From: an uncultured Prevotella sp.
GTDB taxonomy: Bacteria; Bacteroidota; Bacteroidia; Bacteroidales; Bacteroidaceae
Reading direction: 5' to 3'
DNA: 64,000 nt
Assembly: GCA_944319935.1 (NCBI GenBank)
Contig: CALUFM010000001.1
Location: 248,001 to 312,000 of the forward strand
In this document: positions 34,039 through 43,487 of the stretch, one piece after another
How the letters are laid out: the number at the start of each line of letters is the position of its first letter
Numbering within the stretch: the first letter of the stretch is position 1
Translations under genes and position numbers: made by a program
Notes under the pieces: generated by a model
The model's input: the letters and a program-made list of their open reading frames with translations, nothing else
The model's database searches: none
What the model was told of the DNA's origin: nothing

Positions 34039-35301
34039 TTAAAGGAAGGGTGTAAGCAAATGGGCAAACCATCCTACGAATTTCTGCCATGGCGTTCTCC
34101 ATTCGTCCCAAATTTCCTCTGTAAGTTTGAACGAATGTGACTTGTCGCGCTCGAACATGTCGTCAAGTTCCTTTGTCGTACATGGGTCAACGATGACAGC
34201 ATTTTCCTCATAGTCGAAATTCAGGCTTCTGGCGTTGAGGTTCGCGCTTCCTACGGTACAAAACGTCCCATCCACCATTATTATCTTGGTGTGATGGAAT
34301 CCCTTTTGGTAAATCCACACGTCCACGCCATGCTTCATCAGCTTGTGTACATTATAGAAAACACAGTCTGGAGTAAGTGGTATGTCGCTGTTCTCCGACA
34401 CCATTATCTCAACCTTCACTCCACGCTTTACGGCGTTGCGCAAAGCCCGCTTCAAGGCGTTATTCAGCGTCAGATAAGGGTTTACCAGCTTTATGCTGTC
34501 CTTGGCATTATTTATGGCATCGGTATAAAACTTTCTAATAATTCCGTTTGAAGTACGAGGTTCGCGGTTTATAATGCCCACCATCTTCTTTCCGGCCGTA
34601 TTGCATGTGTCAGGTTTCAGCCCTGTTATGTAATCTGCGCCATGGTATCCGCGAAAATATTTTGCTCCGTGGACGTTCTGTCCTGTCACCTTGTTCCATA
34701 TTTTCAAGAATATGGATTGCAATGTATTGACCTCGTCGCCCTCAATACGGCAGTGCATGTCGCGCCATTCGCCAACTTGCTCTGTGCCAGTTATATAATA
34801 ATCGGCCACGTTCATTCCTCCAGTATAAGCAATCTTGCCGTCAATGACGACAATCTTCCGATGGTCACGGTGAAAAACATGGTTCACCCATGGAAAACGT
34901 ATCGGGTCAAACTCATAAATCTCTATGCCATGAGAGCGGATTTCTTCCAAGTGTTTTTTCTTCAGCGGGCGGTTGTTTGAGTCATTACCAAAGCCGTCAA
35001 ACAACGCCCTTACCTCCACACCTTGCTTAACTTTCTCGGCCAATATGTCAAAAAGCAAAGACGCTATCGAATCATTTCGGAAATTGAAATACTCAAGATG
35101 CACGCTACTACGAGCCTGACGTATCGCCGAAAACATGTCATCAAACTTCTCCTGGCCATTCATCAGCAACGTCACAGAGTTGTTGTCAGAAAAAGTCACA
35201 CCCTCTTCGCGCAAACTTTTCACAATCAATGAATCTGATGTCTGTGAATCCGCAACACCGCAGGACAACACAAACACCAGTAAAAAAAACAATCTTCTCA
35301 T
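34039..35301 (-). CDS. Phospholipase D-like protein, cardiolipin synthase family
   Basis: A 420-residue protein with two HxKxxxxD motifs: HRDHRKIVVIDGKIAYTGG near residue 150 and HHTKIIMVDGTFCTVGSANL near residue 335. These form the PLD active site used for cardiolipin synthesis or phospholipid cleavage. The N-terminus is a signal peptide (LFFLLVFVLSCGVADS) with a possible imperfect lipobox, in place of the two membrane helices usual in bacterial cardiolipin synthases. The enzyme probably acts in the periplasm. It sits beside kdsD on the same strand. Confidence 0.85.
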   Translation of the reverse strand: MRRLFFLLVFVLSCGVADSQTSDSLIVKSLREEGVTFSDNNSVTLLMNGQEKFDDMFSAIRQARSSVHLEYFNFRNDSIASLLFDILAEKVKQGVEVRALFDGFGNDSNNRPLKKKHLEEIRSHGIEIYEFDPIRFPWVNHVFHRDHRKIVVIDGKIAYTGGMNVADYYITGTEQVGEWRDMHCRIEGDEVNTLQSIFLKIWNKVTGQNVHGAKYFRGYHGADYITGLKPDTCNTAGKKMVGIINREPRTSNGIIRKFYTDAINNAKDSIKLVNPYLTLNNALKRALRNAVKRGVKVEIMVSENSDIPLTPDCVFYNVHKLMKHGVDVWIYQKGFHHTKIIMVDGTFCTVGSANLNARSLNFDYEENAVIVDPCTTKELDDMFERDKSHSFKLTEEIWDEWRTPWQKFVGWFAHLLTPFL

Positions 35302-35387
35302 ACCTTACAAACATTTAATAGGCAAGCCAACAGCCACAATTCGCCGCATGGCAATCTGCCAAATGCCGGCTTGCCACCATAAAAATC

Positions 35388-36356
35388 CTACAACATGCAC
35401 CTGTAATGGTCAACAACCCCCAACAAATGGTTCTCATTATCAACCACAAGCACAGTGTGTATCTTGTATTTGTTCATTATTCCTTGTATCTCGCTTATCT
35501 TCATTTCCGGCGGAACAACTTTCGGCTGGCGTGTCATGATGTCTGCCACAGTGCGGTCGAAGAACTGCGCCTGCCATTTCTCCATCGCCCTTCTGATGTC
35601 ACCATCAGTGATAAGACCCACTATCTTGTCGTCAACAACGGCCACTCCGAGACCCAGTTTGCCTTTGCTTACATGTATTATGGCCTCACCGAGATGCATA
35701 GTCGGCGGTATGACAGGCATGTCTTCCGTGCGCATTACATCCTGAGCAGTAGTCAAAAGACGCTTGCCAAGCTCCCCACCGGGATGGAATTGTGCGAAGT
35801 CACGCGGCTTGAAGTCCCTAACCTCCATCAGCGCAACCGCCAAGGCATCACCCATAACGAGCGTAGCCGTCGTGCTGCTCGTAGGCGCAAGGTTCAACGG
35901 GCACGCCTCTTTCTCAACCTGAACATGCAAATGCACCGTGCTATACTTAGCCAACAACGACTTCTCATTGCCGCTCATGCCTATAATCGGAATGTCCATG
36001 TGCAGCACCATTGGTATGAAACGCAACAGCTCGTCTGTCTGCCCTGAATAACTGATAGCCAGCACAACGTCGTCTTTGGTCATCACGCCAAGGTCTCCAT
36101 GAAACACGTCAAGCGGATTAATGAAGAATGACGGCGTGCCCGTACTTGACAATGTCGCCGCTATCTTCGCACCGATATGACCGCTCTTGCCCACACCTGT
36201 CACAATAACCTTGCCGCGGCAGTGGTACATCAAGCTTACAGCGCGGTCAAAGTTCTCGTCCAACTGCGGCAGCAAGTCCGTCACTGCCTTTGCTTCTTCA
36301 CGTATGCAACGTGAAGCGTATTCCCTGACATGGGTCAGTCTATCATTGATTTCCAT
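35388..36356 (-). CDS. kdsD: Arabinose-5-phosphate isomerase, KpsF/GutQ family
   Basis: A 322-residue enzyme converting ribulose-5-phosphate to arabinose-5-phosphate, the first step to Kdo for lipopolysaccharide. A SIS domain fills residues 35-190 (VIVTGVGKSGHIGAKIAATL, and the Ser/Thr-rich loop LNLAPTSSTTATLVMGDALA). Two CBS domains follow (about 205-322; VVDDKIVGLITDGDIRRAM and VVDNENHLLGVVDHYRCM). It is 19 bp downstream of kdsA on the same strand, so two Kdo steps are co-expressed. Confidence 0.95.
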   Translation of the reverse strand: MEINDRLTHVREYASRCIREEAKAVTDLLPQLDENFDRAVSLMYHCRGKVIVTGVGKSGHIGAKIAATLSSTGTPSFFINPLDVFHGDLGVMTKDDVVLAISYSGQTDELLRFIPMVLHMDIPIIGMSGNEKSLLAKYSTVHLHVQVEKEACPLNLAPTSSTTATLVMGDALAVALMEVRDFKPRDFAQFHPGGELGKRLLTTAQDVMRTEDMPVIPPTMHLGEAIIHVSKGKLGLGVAVVDDKIVGLITDGDIRRAMEKWQAQFFDRTVADIMTRQPKVVPPEMKISEIQGIMNKYKIHTVLVVDNENHLLGVVDHYRCML

Positions 36357-36375
36357 TTCCTTTCACCTTATTATA

Positions 36376-37131
36376 CTATTCACAGATGCTTCCAATGACG
36401 CCTTCCAAGTCTTCCAGCCTGAGCATGTTCGGGCCATCGCTCAAAGCATTGTCCGGGTCTGGATGCACTTCAAAGAAATACCCTGTAGCCCCGAAAGCTT
36501 TTGCGGCCAATGCCATCGACGGAACGAAACGGCGGTCGCCCGACGTTTTTCCGCCACCAGCACCAGGACGTTGCACGCTATGGGTGCAATCCATAACCAC
36601 TGTCGGCACAATGTCAAGCATGTCGGCAATATTCCTGAAGTCAACAACAAGGTTGTTATACCCGTACATATTGCCTCTCTCTGTCAGCCACACTTCCTTC
36701 GCCCCGGCCTCGCGGGCTTTCTCTACAGGATACAGCATGTCACGACCGCTAAGGAACTGCGCCTTCTTTATATTGACGACACATCCTGTGCGGGCCGCAG
36801 CCACAAGCAAATCAGTCTGCCTGCAAAGGAAAGCCGGTATCTGTATGACATCTACCACCTTGCCTACAGGCTCTGCCTGCCAACTCTCATGTATGTCGGT
36901 AAGCACGCGCAAACCGTATTTCGACTTGATGTCGGCAAGCATCTGCAGCCCCTTGTCTATCCCTGGGCCGCGGTATGAATGTATTGATGTGCGGTTGGCC
37001 TTGTCAAACGACGACTTGAATATCACGTCAACGCCCAACCTCTTGTTTATGCCTGTCAGGCATGCTGCCACTTCGTCCAACAGCCCCTGTGACTCTATGA
37101 CACACGGGCCGGCAATGAAAACTGGTTGCAT
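36376..37131 (-). CDS. kdsA: 3-deoxy-8-phosphooctulonate synthase
   Basis: A 251-residue TIM-barrel enzyme that condenses arabinose-5-phosphate with phosphoenolpyruvate to Kdo-8-phosphate. Motifs: FIAGPCVIESQGLLDEVA, IFKSSFDKANRTSIHSYRGP, IQIPAFLCRQTDLLVAAA, LTERGNMYGYNNLVVDFRN and FFEVHPDPDNALSDGPNML. The protein is slightly shorter at the N-terminus than some homologues. A promoter box precedes it, and kdsD follows at 19 bp. Confidence 0.96.
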   Translation of the reverse strand: MQPVFIAGPCVIESQGLLDEVAACLTGINKRLGVDVIFKSSFDKANRTSIHSYRGPGIDKGLQMLADIKSKYGLRVLTDIHESWQAEPVGKVVDVIQIPAFLCRQTDLLVAAARTGCVVNIKKAQFLSGRDMLYPVEKAREAGAKEVWLTERGNMYGYNNLVVDFRNIADMLDIVPTVVMDCTHSVQRPGAGGGKTSGDRRFVPSMALAAKAFGATGYFFEVHPDPDNALSDGPNMLRLEDLEGVIGSICE

Positions 37132-37161
37132 CTTGAAAGTTTTACTCTTTAATTAAGGTTG

Positions 37162-37169
37162 CAAAGGTA
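37162..37169 (-). promoter_or_regulatory. Promoter -7 box of the kdsA-kdsD operon
   Basis: The minus strand reads TACCTTTG (TAnnTTTG), 31 bp before the kdsA start. Confidence 0.7.
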
Positions 37170-37262
37170 TCTATTTTGTTCGATTGTTCCAAATATTTAA
37201 CACATTTTACCGATACACGTGAAAAAGGCCGTCAAATACTTTTCTCTTTTTTGATAAATCAA

Positions 37263-37270
37263 TATATTTG
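37263..37270 (+). promoter_or_regulatory. Promoter -7 box for the small beta-barrel gene
   Basis: TATATTTG (TAnnTTTG) lies 81 bp before the ATG at 37351, leaving an AT-rich leader. A good TTTG box is not seen at the right distance. Confidence 0.55.
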
Positions 37271-37350
37271 CAACAGCAATTACACGAAATGATAATATTT
37301 TGCAAGTTATATATTTGATTGTCTAATTTAAATTAAGAAAGGAATTTATT

Positions 37351-37890
37351 ATGAAAAAGATTTTCATGACATTGGTGGCTGCCATGTTCACGGTTTGCGC
37401 AAGCGCGCAGGTTTACGTCGGTGGCAACGTAGGCATCGCAAGTGTTGACAACGGACATGATGACGATGTTACCGTATACAGCCTCTTGCCCGAAGTGGGC
37501 TACAAGTTCAATGACAACTGGGCAGCCGGCGTTATGTTCGGATGGTCAAAGGGAAGCCTCTCACAATTCAACGGAAGCCTAAGCTATGCTGGGACGACCC
37601 ATACATTCGAAGTTAACCCATACGCCCGTTTCACATTCGTACACAGCAAGCTCATCAATGTGTTCTGTGACGGCGGCTTCGGCTACAAGCACTACAATGG
37701 CGCGGGCGACCAGTGGTCAATCGGACTCAAGCCGGGTGTTGAACTAAAGCTTGACAAATTCAGCCTCGTTGCACATGTTGGCTTCCTCGGCTATGAGAAG
37801 TATGACGGCGAACACGGAGGAGAAAGCAGTGTCTGGGGTATGGACTTCGACAGCAACAACATCTCTCTCGGAGTTTACTACAACTTCTAA
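37351..37890 (+). CDS. Small outer-membrane beta-barrel protein
   Basis: A 179-residue protein with a signal peptide ending TVCASAQ. The mature part opens VYVGGNVGIASVDN, alternates short beta strands (EVGYKFNDNWAAGVMFGWSK, FEVNPYARFTFVHSKLINVF), and ends in the aromatic signature ISLGVYYNF for BAM recognition. It belongs to the OmpX/OmpW-like 'porin family' group. Eight strands fit its size. Function unknown; many relatives are abundant surface proteins. Confidence 0.85.
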   Translation: MKKIFMTLVAAMFTVCASAQVYVGGNVGIASVDNGHDDDVTVYSLLPEVGYKFNDNWAAGVMFGWSKGSLSQFNGSLSYAGTTHTFEVNPYARFTFVHSKLINVFCDGGFGYKHYNGAGDQWSIGLKPGVELKLDKFSLVAHVGFLGYEKYDGEHGGESSVWGMDFDSNNISLGVYYNF

Positions 37891-37895
37891 ATTGA

Positions 37896-37995
37896 AGGTG
37901 GGAAAGTGAGAAGGTGAGAAAGTGAGATACAATCACTTCTCACCTTTTTTGTTTCCACCGACTTCTTACTTTCTCACCTTCCCACTTTCTCACCT
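37896..37995. repeat. Large imperfect inverted repeat of purine/pyrimidine words
   Basis: A 32-bp left arm (37896-37927, GGTGAGAAAGTGAGA-type words) pairs with 37964-37995 at 29 of 32 positions. The spacer includes CTTCTCACCTTTTTTG, so it can serve as a terminator between the convergent beta-barrel and queC genes. The right arm overlaps the last codons of queC. Similar CTTTCTCACC words occur at 3190-3236. Confidence 0.7.
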
Positions 37996-38646
37996 TTCCT
38001 CATATTCCGTCGTATCTTCTATCCCAGCGTCGTGCAGTGCCTCACGCCGCTCTACGCATGTGCCACACTTGCCGCAGTGACGTTCGCCGCCCTTGTAGCA
38101 GCTCCACGTCTCGGCGTAGTCGATGCCGAGCTGCTTGCCGCGCAGCGCGATGTCAGTCTTGGTCAGGCCAGTGTATGGAGCAAGCACCTCTATTCCCGGG
38201 TAAGTGCCAGCCTTGGTGGCCGCGCTCATCGCGCTGACAAACTCAGGGCGGCAGTCAGGGTAAATGGTGTGGTCACCGCCGTGATTGGCCATCATCACAT
38301 ACTTCAGGCCCTCGCTCTCGGCTATGCCGGCGGCAATGGCCAGCATTATGCCGTTGCGGAACGGCACAACCGTTGACCGCATGTTGTCATCGGCGTAGTG
38401 CCCTTCGGGTATGGCATCTGCCCCACTCAACAACGAACTCTTGAAATAATCATGCATGAAGCCCAAACGGATGACAATGTGCCTGACGCCAAGACGTTCG
38501 CAATGCAACTTGGCAAACGCGATTTCGCGTTCGTTGTGGTTGCTGCCGTAGTCGAACGACAAGCCCAAGGCTATGCGCTCCTGCATGTCGTAAAGCAGCG
38601 TGGTGCTGTCCATCCCGCCGCTGATTATAATCACAGAATCTTTCAT
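37990..38646 (-). CDS. queC: 7-cyano-7-deazaguanine synthase
   Basis: An ATP-dependent enzyme converting 7-carboxy-7-deazaguanine to preQ0 for queuosine in tRNA, about 218 residues. The PP-loop is VIIISGGMDSTTLLYDM. The C-terminal zinc site has cysteines in SCYKGGERHCGKCGTCVERR. The start MKDSVIII at 38646 is preferred to the ATG at 38658 because the PP-loop strand begins there. No other queuosine genes are adjacent in the window. Confidence 0.95.
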   Translation of the reverse strand: MKDSVIIISGGMDSTTLLYDMQERIALGLSFDYGSNHNEREIAFAKLHCERLGVRHIVIRLGFMHDYFKSSLLSGADAIPEGHYADDNMRSTVVPFRNGIMLAIAAGIAESEGLKYVMMANHGGDHTIYPDCRPEFVSAMSAATKAGTYPGIEVLAPYTGLTKTDIALRGKQLGIDYAETWSCYKGGERHCGKCGTCVERREALHDAGIEDTTEYEER

Positions 38647-38671
38647 TTGCGTAAACATTTTTTGCAGTCTG

Positions 38672-38679
38672 CAAAGTTA
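38672..38679 (-). promoter_or_regulatory. Promoter -7 box for queC
   Basis: The minus strand reads TAACTTTG, 26 bp before the preferred queC start. Confidence 0.65.
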
Positions 38680-38849
38680 GCAAAAATACACGAAACGGCC
38701 ATCAGGCGCACATAAAAACGCATAAATACAATCATGCGCGCATACTGTAAGGGAACCACATGAACGCAAACACAACTATCCGCTTCCAACCGTATCGCAT
38801 TGACACTCCCCGACAGCGGCGTTTCTTTTAACTTCTTGGTATTCAGCGT

Positions 38850-38940
38850 ATTACAAAAGGCCGCAAATCAGCTCGCAAAACACGGCTTTTCATAACCCCG
38901 TTTGCCGCCTTTCGCAACGCCGTTTACCGTCAGGTGCGGT
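38850..38940. repeat. Degenerate AAAAGGC/GCCTTT intergenic repeat, copy 5
   Basis: ATTACAAAAGGCCGCAAATC, GCAAAACACGGCTTTTCATA and CCGTTTGCCGCCTTTCGCAA words in the 628-bp divergent gap between queC and pgk. The rest of the gap (38941-39190) has no convincing gene; its short frames lack any recognisable feature. Confidence 0.65.
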
Positions 38941-39192
38941 TCAGTAGCAGTCCAGGTTTGCTGCAACCGGCACCCTCCGGGCGGCCAAGAAGCCCAACCA
39001 TGTCAAAAAACTCAGCGTCAAGCCAGGCTCACGCCTTCGGTAACGGGAATGCGCATTTACGGTTCATACACGAGAACCGCGGATGCCACGCAATCAAGGC
39101 CATTTGCAAAGCCGACTTTGCATAACCGTTGCGAACACGTCAAAAATCACAAAATTATCAATGCGGCGTTACTTTTTGTCAACCAAAATTGT

Positions 39193-39200
39193 TAACTTTG
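39193..39200 (+). promoter_or_regulatory. Promoter -7 box for pgk
   Basis: TAACTTTG (TAnnTTTG) lies 86 bp before the ATG, giving a longer leader than most genes here. A TTTG exists at 39175-39178, but the 14-bp spacing is short. Confidence 0.55.
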
Positions 39201-39286
39201 CGTGCGTAAACCGAAGGGTTTCACATTATGGATAGCGAATTGCGCAACACGACGTTTCAAAACTTCAATATAAATTTAAGGTAAAT

Positions 39287-40534
39287 ATGAAAATCGAACA
39301 ATTCAACTTCTCAGGAAAGAAAGCCATCGTGCGCGTTGACTTCAACGTGCCACTCGACGAAAACGGCAACGTGACTGACGACACCCGCATACGCGGCGCG
39401 CTCCCCACGCTCAAGAAAATCCTTGCCGACGGCGGCAGCGTAATCATGATGAGCCATATGGGCAAGCCCAAAGGCAAGGTGAACCCCAAGCTCTCGCTGA
39501 GCCAAATCGTCAACAAGGTGTCTGAGCATCTCGGAGTTGACGTAAAATTCGCCCCCGACTGCGCCAACGCCGACAAAGAAGTAGCCGCACTGAAGCCGGG
39601 CGAGGCCCTGCTGCTCGAGAACCTGCGCTTCTACCCCGAGGAGGAAGGCAAGCCCGTAGGCATCGACAAGGAGGACCCCAAATATGACGAGGCAAAGAAG
39701 GAGATGAAGGCCCGCCAGCAGGAGTTCGCAAAGAAGCTGGCCTCTTACGCTGACTGCTACGTGATGGACGCCTTCGGCACAGCCCACCGCAAGCACGCCT
39801 CTACAGCCGTAATCGACGAATACTTTGACAAAGACCACAAGATGCTGGGCTACCTCATGGAGAAAGAGGTCAACGCCGTTGACAACGTGCTGAGCAACAT
39901 CAAGCGTCCCTTCACGGCCATCATGGGCGGCTCAAAGGTGTCGACCAAAATCGGCATCATCGAGAACCTGCTCGGCAAGGTTGACAACCTCATACTCTGC
40001 GGCGGCATGACCTACACCTTCGCCAAGGCGCAGGGCGGCAAAATCGGCAAGTCCATCTGCGAGGACGACAAGCTCGACGTGGCTCTCGACGTAATCAAGA
40101 AGGCCAAGGAGAACGGCGTGAACCTCGTTCTCGGCACTGACTGCATCGCGGCCGACGACTTCTCAAACGACGCCCACACGCAGGTATGCCCCGCCAACGA
40201 CATCCCCGACGGATGGGAAGGGCTCGACGCCGGCCCCGAAACACGCAAGGCGTTTGCCGACGCCATCAAGGGCGCGAAGACAATCCTTTGGAACGGCCCT
40301 GCCGGCGTGTTCGAATTTGACAACTTCATCGGCGGCTCAAAGGCCATAGCCGACGCCATAGCCGAGGCCACTGCCAACGGCGCGTTCTCGCTCATCGGCG
40401 GAGGCGACTCCGTTGCTTGCATCAACAAGTTCGGCATGGCCGACAAGGTGTCATACATCTCTACCGGCGGAGGCGCGCTGCTCGAGGCCATCGAGGGCAA
40501 GGTTCTGCCCGGCGTAGCCGCCATCAACGAATAA
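39287..40534 (+). CDS. pgk: Phosphoglycerate kinase
   Basis: A glycolytic and gluconeogenic enzyme transferring phosphate between 1,3-bisphosphoglycerate and ADP. At 415 residues it is normal. Motifs: [20 protein letters not shown] near the N-terminus, [29 protein letters not shown], and the C-terminal nucleotide loop [13 protein letters not shown] with [17 protein letters not shown]. Codon third positions are markedly more GC-rich than in neighbours, as expected of a highly expressed gene. It has its own promoter box and a strong terminator. Confidence 0.98.
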   Translation: MKIEQFNFSGKKAIVRVDFNVPLDENGNVTDDTRIRGALPTLKKILADGGSVIMMSHMGKPKGKVNPKLSLSQIVNKVSEHLGVDVKFAPDCANADKEVAALKPGEALLLENLRFYPEEEGKPVGIDKEDPKYDEAKKEMKARQQEFAKKLASYADCYVMDAFGTAHRKHASTAVIDEYFDKDHKMLGYLMEKEVNAVDNVLSNIKRPFTAIMGGSKVSTKIGIIENLLGKVDNLILCGGMTYTFAKAQGGKIGKSICEDDKLDVALDVIKKAKENGVNLVLGTDCIAADDFSNDAHTQVCPANDIPDGWEGLDAGPETRKAFADAIKGAKTILWNGPAGVFEFDNFIGGSKAIADAIAEATANGAFSLIGGGDSVACINKFGMADKVSYISTGGGALLEAIEGKVLPGVAAINE

Positions 40535-40559
40535 CCTCTTCAGCAAACAAGCTGTCAGT

Positions 40560-40600
40560 AACGAGCAGACAAGGCGTTCAGCCCGTCTGCTCGTTTTTGT
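40560..40600 (+). terminator. Intrinsic terminator after pgk
   Basis: An 11-bp stem AACGAGCAGAC (40560-40570) pairs with 40585-40595 and is followed by TTTTG and TTTTC. Confidence 0.9.
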
Positions 40601-40798
40601 TTTCACAGACCTGCTTGTTCATTTGTGAACATACACACTGAATGCAAGAAAAACCATATCATGCCATCAATCAAGAACCATATTGGACAAAAAAATAGAG
40701 ACATACGAAAAAAAATTGTACCAATTGATGTCACAAAACCCAAGTTCATACGTATCTAAGGATAAAAAGATTATAAGTTTCACTAAAAGAACACTGCC

Positions 40799-42635
40799 AT
40801 GAATAATACACTTTTCCGCCAACGCATTTTCATAACAGGCATGTTTCTTGCACTTGCAGGAGGCATTATGGCACAAACCGCAGGGCACGCCGTGCCAGTA
40901 ACCGTTACTGACAAGGGCGACAAGAACGCAGCAGCCATGCCGTCCGACACGACTAAAACAGACTCCATCGACAGGGACATGACGCTCGGCGAACTCGTGG
41001 TGAAGGCCGACCGCGTAAGGCGGCGGCCCGGAGGCTACACCGTCAACCTGACAGGCAGCGGCCTGGCCAAGGGCAAAGACATGAACCGCATGCTGGCATC
41101 CCTGCCCGGGCTCGCCATTGAGAACGGCAGCCTCCCCTGCAAGGCCAGGCACCAGCGGCCGTGTACATCGACGGCGTGAAGGCAAGCGACAGCCACGGGT
41201 GGACAAGAAACCTGTACGACCGGCTCAACATATCATACGACATAGCCCCCCACAACACAGCCTCGGCCTGATGGGCTACATTGCATACGCCGACATGAAG
41301 AGGCACAGCAACGCCGAAAGCACCGGCAGCGACGGGGCGACGTCACTGCTGCGCTACAACCTACCCTCACACTCGCTCATGGCGCAAGCCGTGGCCATGT
41401 ACAACTGGGACATCGACGACAAATGCTCGAGCCTGAACATCACCGCCGACTACCTGTCAAGAAGCGCGGCCGACAAAATCACGACGCACACGACCGACGC
41501 CGGCGGCACACGCCAGGCAACCACAAGCGCGCGCCAGGCAAGCGACATGTTGCGGATACGACCGATATGGAAGAAAGTGATGCGCAACAACGATGAACTG
41601 ACCGCCGGGCTCGACTACCAATACGCCAACCTGCACGAAAGCAACCATGGCGGCACCGCCACCGCCAGCACCCACGCCACGGGGCACACGCCCGCCATGT
41701 TCGCCACATACACCGGCCACATCGCCGACGAGCTGACATACGAAGCCGGGCTGAGGGCACAATACGACAAGATGGACGTCAACACGGAAGGCACCCGCAA
41801 CAGATACTCACGATGGAGCGTAAACCCCTCGGCCAGCCTCACCTACGACATCGACAAGCAACGGGGGCACACCATCACCCTGCAATACGAACACTACACC
41901 GACCAACTGCCCTACGGCGCAATAAGCACCTTCCGCAACTATCTTGAGCCAAACCACTACGCCACAGGCAACCCCGCCATCAAGCCATCGAGCGGCGACA
42001 TGGGGCAGATAACGCTCACCCTGCACGGCAAATTCACCATGTACGCAAGATATTATTACGACAAGAACCCCATCTACTTCACCAACGAGACCGACCCCGA
42101 CGACCCGCGCCTGCTGCGCTCGATGCCGCGCAACGGACACTACGAGCAAGACTTCAGCATCGGCATGGAGCAAAGCCTGAAGCCTCTGAAATGGTGGAGC
42201 TTGAAAGCCACCGAACGCTTCGGCCTCAGCTCGGCCAGCACGCCTGACTGGAAAGTGAGCGGGCAAACCTACTGGACATTCCTCATAGACAACGACCTGA
42301 AGTTCACCCCCACCTTCGGCGGCGGCATATACGCCTACATCGACCCCAAACGGCACACCGGCGACGAAACGTGGGGCACCGTATGGGAAATAACCTGCAG
42401 CCTCTACAAAACCTTCCTCAACGACCGCCTCACCCTCAGCCTCTACGCCAAGCCCTACCGCAAGGGGCGCACGGTGACCGTTGACAACGGCCTCTACCGC
42501 TCCATGCGCCGCACCATGACCAAGGAAGAATACCTGAGCCTCACCCTCAGGTTCAACTTCGGCTCAGGAAAGATGAAGCCCCGCCACGCAGCACGAAGCA
42601 CGCAGACCTACCAGAAGATAGAAAAGACGCTCTGA
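40799..42635 (+). pseudogene. Decayed TonB-dependent receptor-like outer-membrane barrel
   Basis: The N-terminus has a signal peptide (MFLALAGGIMAQ) and a plug beginning MTLGELVVKADRVRRRPGGY and MLASLPGLAIENGSL. The frame then breaks at a CCCC run (about 41136-41139) and, in another frame, gives GQAPAAVYIDGVKASDSHGW up to IAPHN. A second break falls near a C6 run (about 41247-41252), after which a third frame runs from SLGLMGYIAYADMKRH to the stop at 42635. One extra C in each run restores a single frame. The repaired length of about 612 residues is still well short of the 763-residue relative at 43488, so part of the plug or first strands seems deleted as well. Confidence 0.75.
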
Positions 42636-42939
42636 CCGCCCACGCACCGCCACGAAGGCCTGAAGCCACGCGGAACATACACACAAAAAAAACGCCAACG
42701 CAAGCGCGAAAAGGTGAATTAATGTTAAAAACAACTCCATTCATGTCACAATCGCCGTCATAATGCGTACTGTTAATAAAAAGTACAAGCCAAATGCACA
42801 TATATTACTCTCTCATAAAAGGGCGGCATGGCACAGACACAGGCTGTGCCTCCCTCACTAATAAGCCCACAATATGTCTTGGAGTTGGAACCCCAACCAT
42901 CACATACGGCAAACACCTGTCACACAGGCAGTTATATCC

Positions 42940-43035
42940 GCATTATGAAAGGCCACCATTTACGCCATAAAAGACCACCTTTCACGTGCATGGAGACCGC
43001 CTCTTGCATAGCGAAAAGCCACCTTTTACAAGATG
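42940..43035. repeat. Degenerate AAAAGRC/CCTTT intergenic repeat, copy 6
   Basis: ATGAAAGGCCACCATTTACG, CATAAAAGACCACCTTTCAC and GCGAAAAGCCACCTTTTACA words in direct succession. It lies in the 620-bp gap (42636-43254) between the decayed receptor and the G-tract ORF; nothing else gene-like is seen there. Confidence 0.65.
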
Positions 43036-43191
43036 CGAGCAAAATCACAAACACTCAAAACAGATGCAAATTAATTGTACAAACAAAACTGTAAAATCAT
43101 TTTATATATAAAAATACATAATCGGTGGGAATAAAGAGCAGCGACAAACCATAAAAAAATGCACGCAAACTCGAATTTTTGCTAATACAAG

Positions 43192-43223
43192 TTTGTTTCG
43201 ACAAACCTTTTTTTCTAATTTTG
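43192..43223 (+). promoter_or_regulatory. Promoter of the G-tract ORF and downstream receptor
   Basis: TTTG at 43192-43195 and TAATTTTG at 43216-43223 with a 20-bp spacer, a textbook Bacteroidetes promoter. Transcription would start near 43230, 25 nt before the ATG at 43255. Confidence 0.85.
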
Positions 43224-43254
43224 CAATAACATAACAATAAAAAATTTAACCACT

Positions 43255-43413
43255 ATGAAGAAAAACAACAAATTTGAAATCACGACCATCACACCGATGG
43301 ACGTGTTGGGAACCAGCCTCATGAACCAAGTGCTTGGTAAAAAAAGATGGGGGGGGGTAAATTTTTGCCATTATCCTGTGGCGTTTCTTATCGCAACGAA
43401 TTCTCTGCGTTAA
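43255..43413 (+). CDS. Small ORF with a poly-G tract, possible phase-variable or precursor peptide
   Basis: A 52-residue ORF (too short for usual ORF thresholds), starting MKKNNKFEITTITPMDVLGT and running through LMNQVLGKKRWGG. The codons for WGG lie in a nine-G tract (43349-43357), itself preceded by an A7 run. As printed, the frame continues VNFCHYPVAFL and stops at 43413. With one more G the frame continues GGKFLPLSCGVSYRNEF, then SALLHDYYLKFVESRPV, and stops at 43473-43475, 12 bp before the receptor gene, for a total of 73 residues. With one G fewer it stops at once. I do not recognise the family; the lack of a signal peptide and the GG near the middle recall leader peptides, which is only suggestive. 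Confidence 0.55.
   Translation: MKKNNKFEITTITPMDVLGTSLMNQVLGKKRWGGVNFCHYPVAFLIATNSLR
43349..43357 (+). repeat. Nine-G homopolymer tract
   Basis: GGGGGGGGG inside the small ORF, the longest G/C homopolymer I saw in the window. Tracts of this kind are prone to slipped-strand mispairing; they are also a common sequencing error site. Confidence 0.9.
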
Positions 43414-43487
43414 GCGCGTTGCTTCACGACTATTACCTTAAATTCGTAGAATCACGACCAGTTCAACAACAATAAAAAACACACGCC

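Noticed and set aside
41118..42635. ORF starting at an ATG at 41118 as an independent receptor gene
   Set aside because: Its first 45 residues are a wrong-frame reading of the plug region; the receptor sequence starts only after the C6 run. It is the 3' part of a broken gene.
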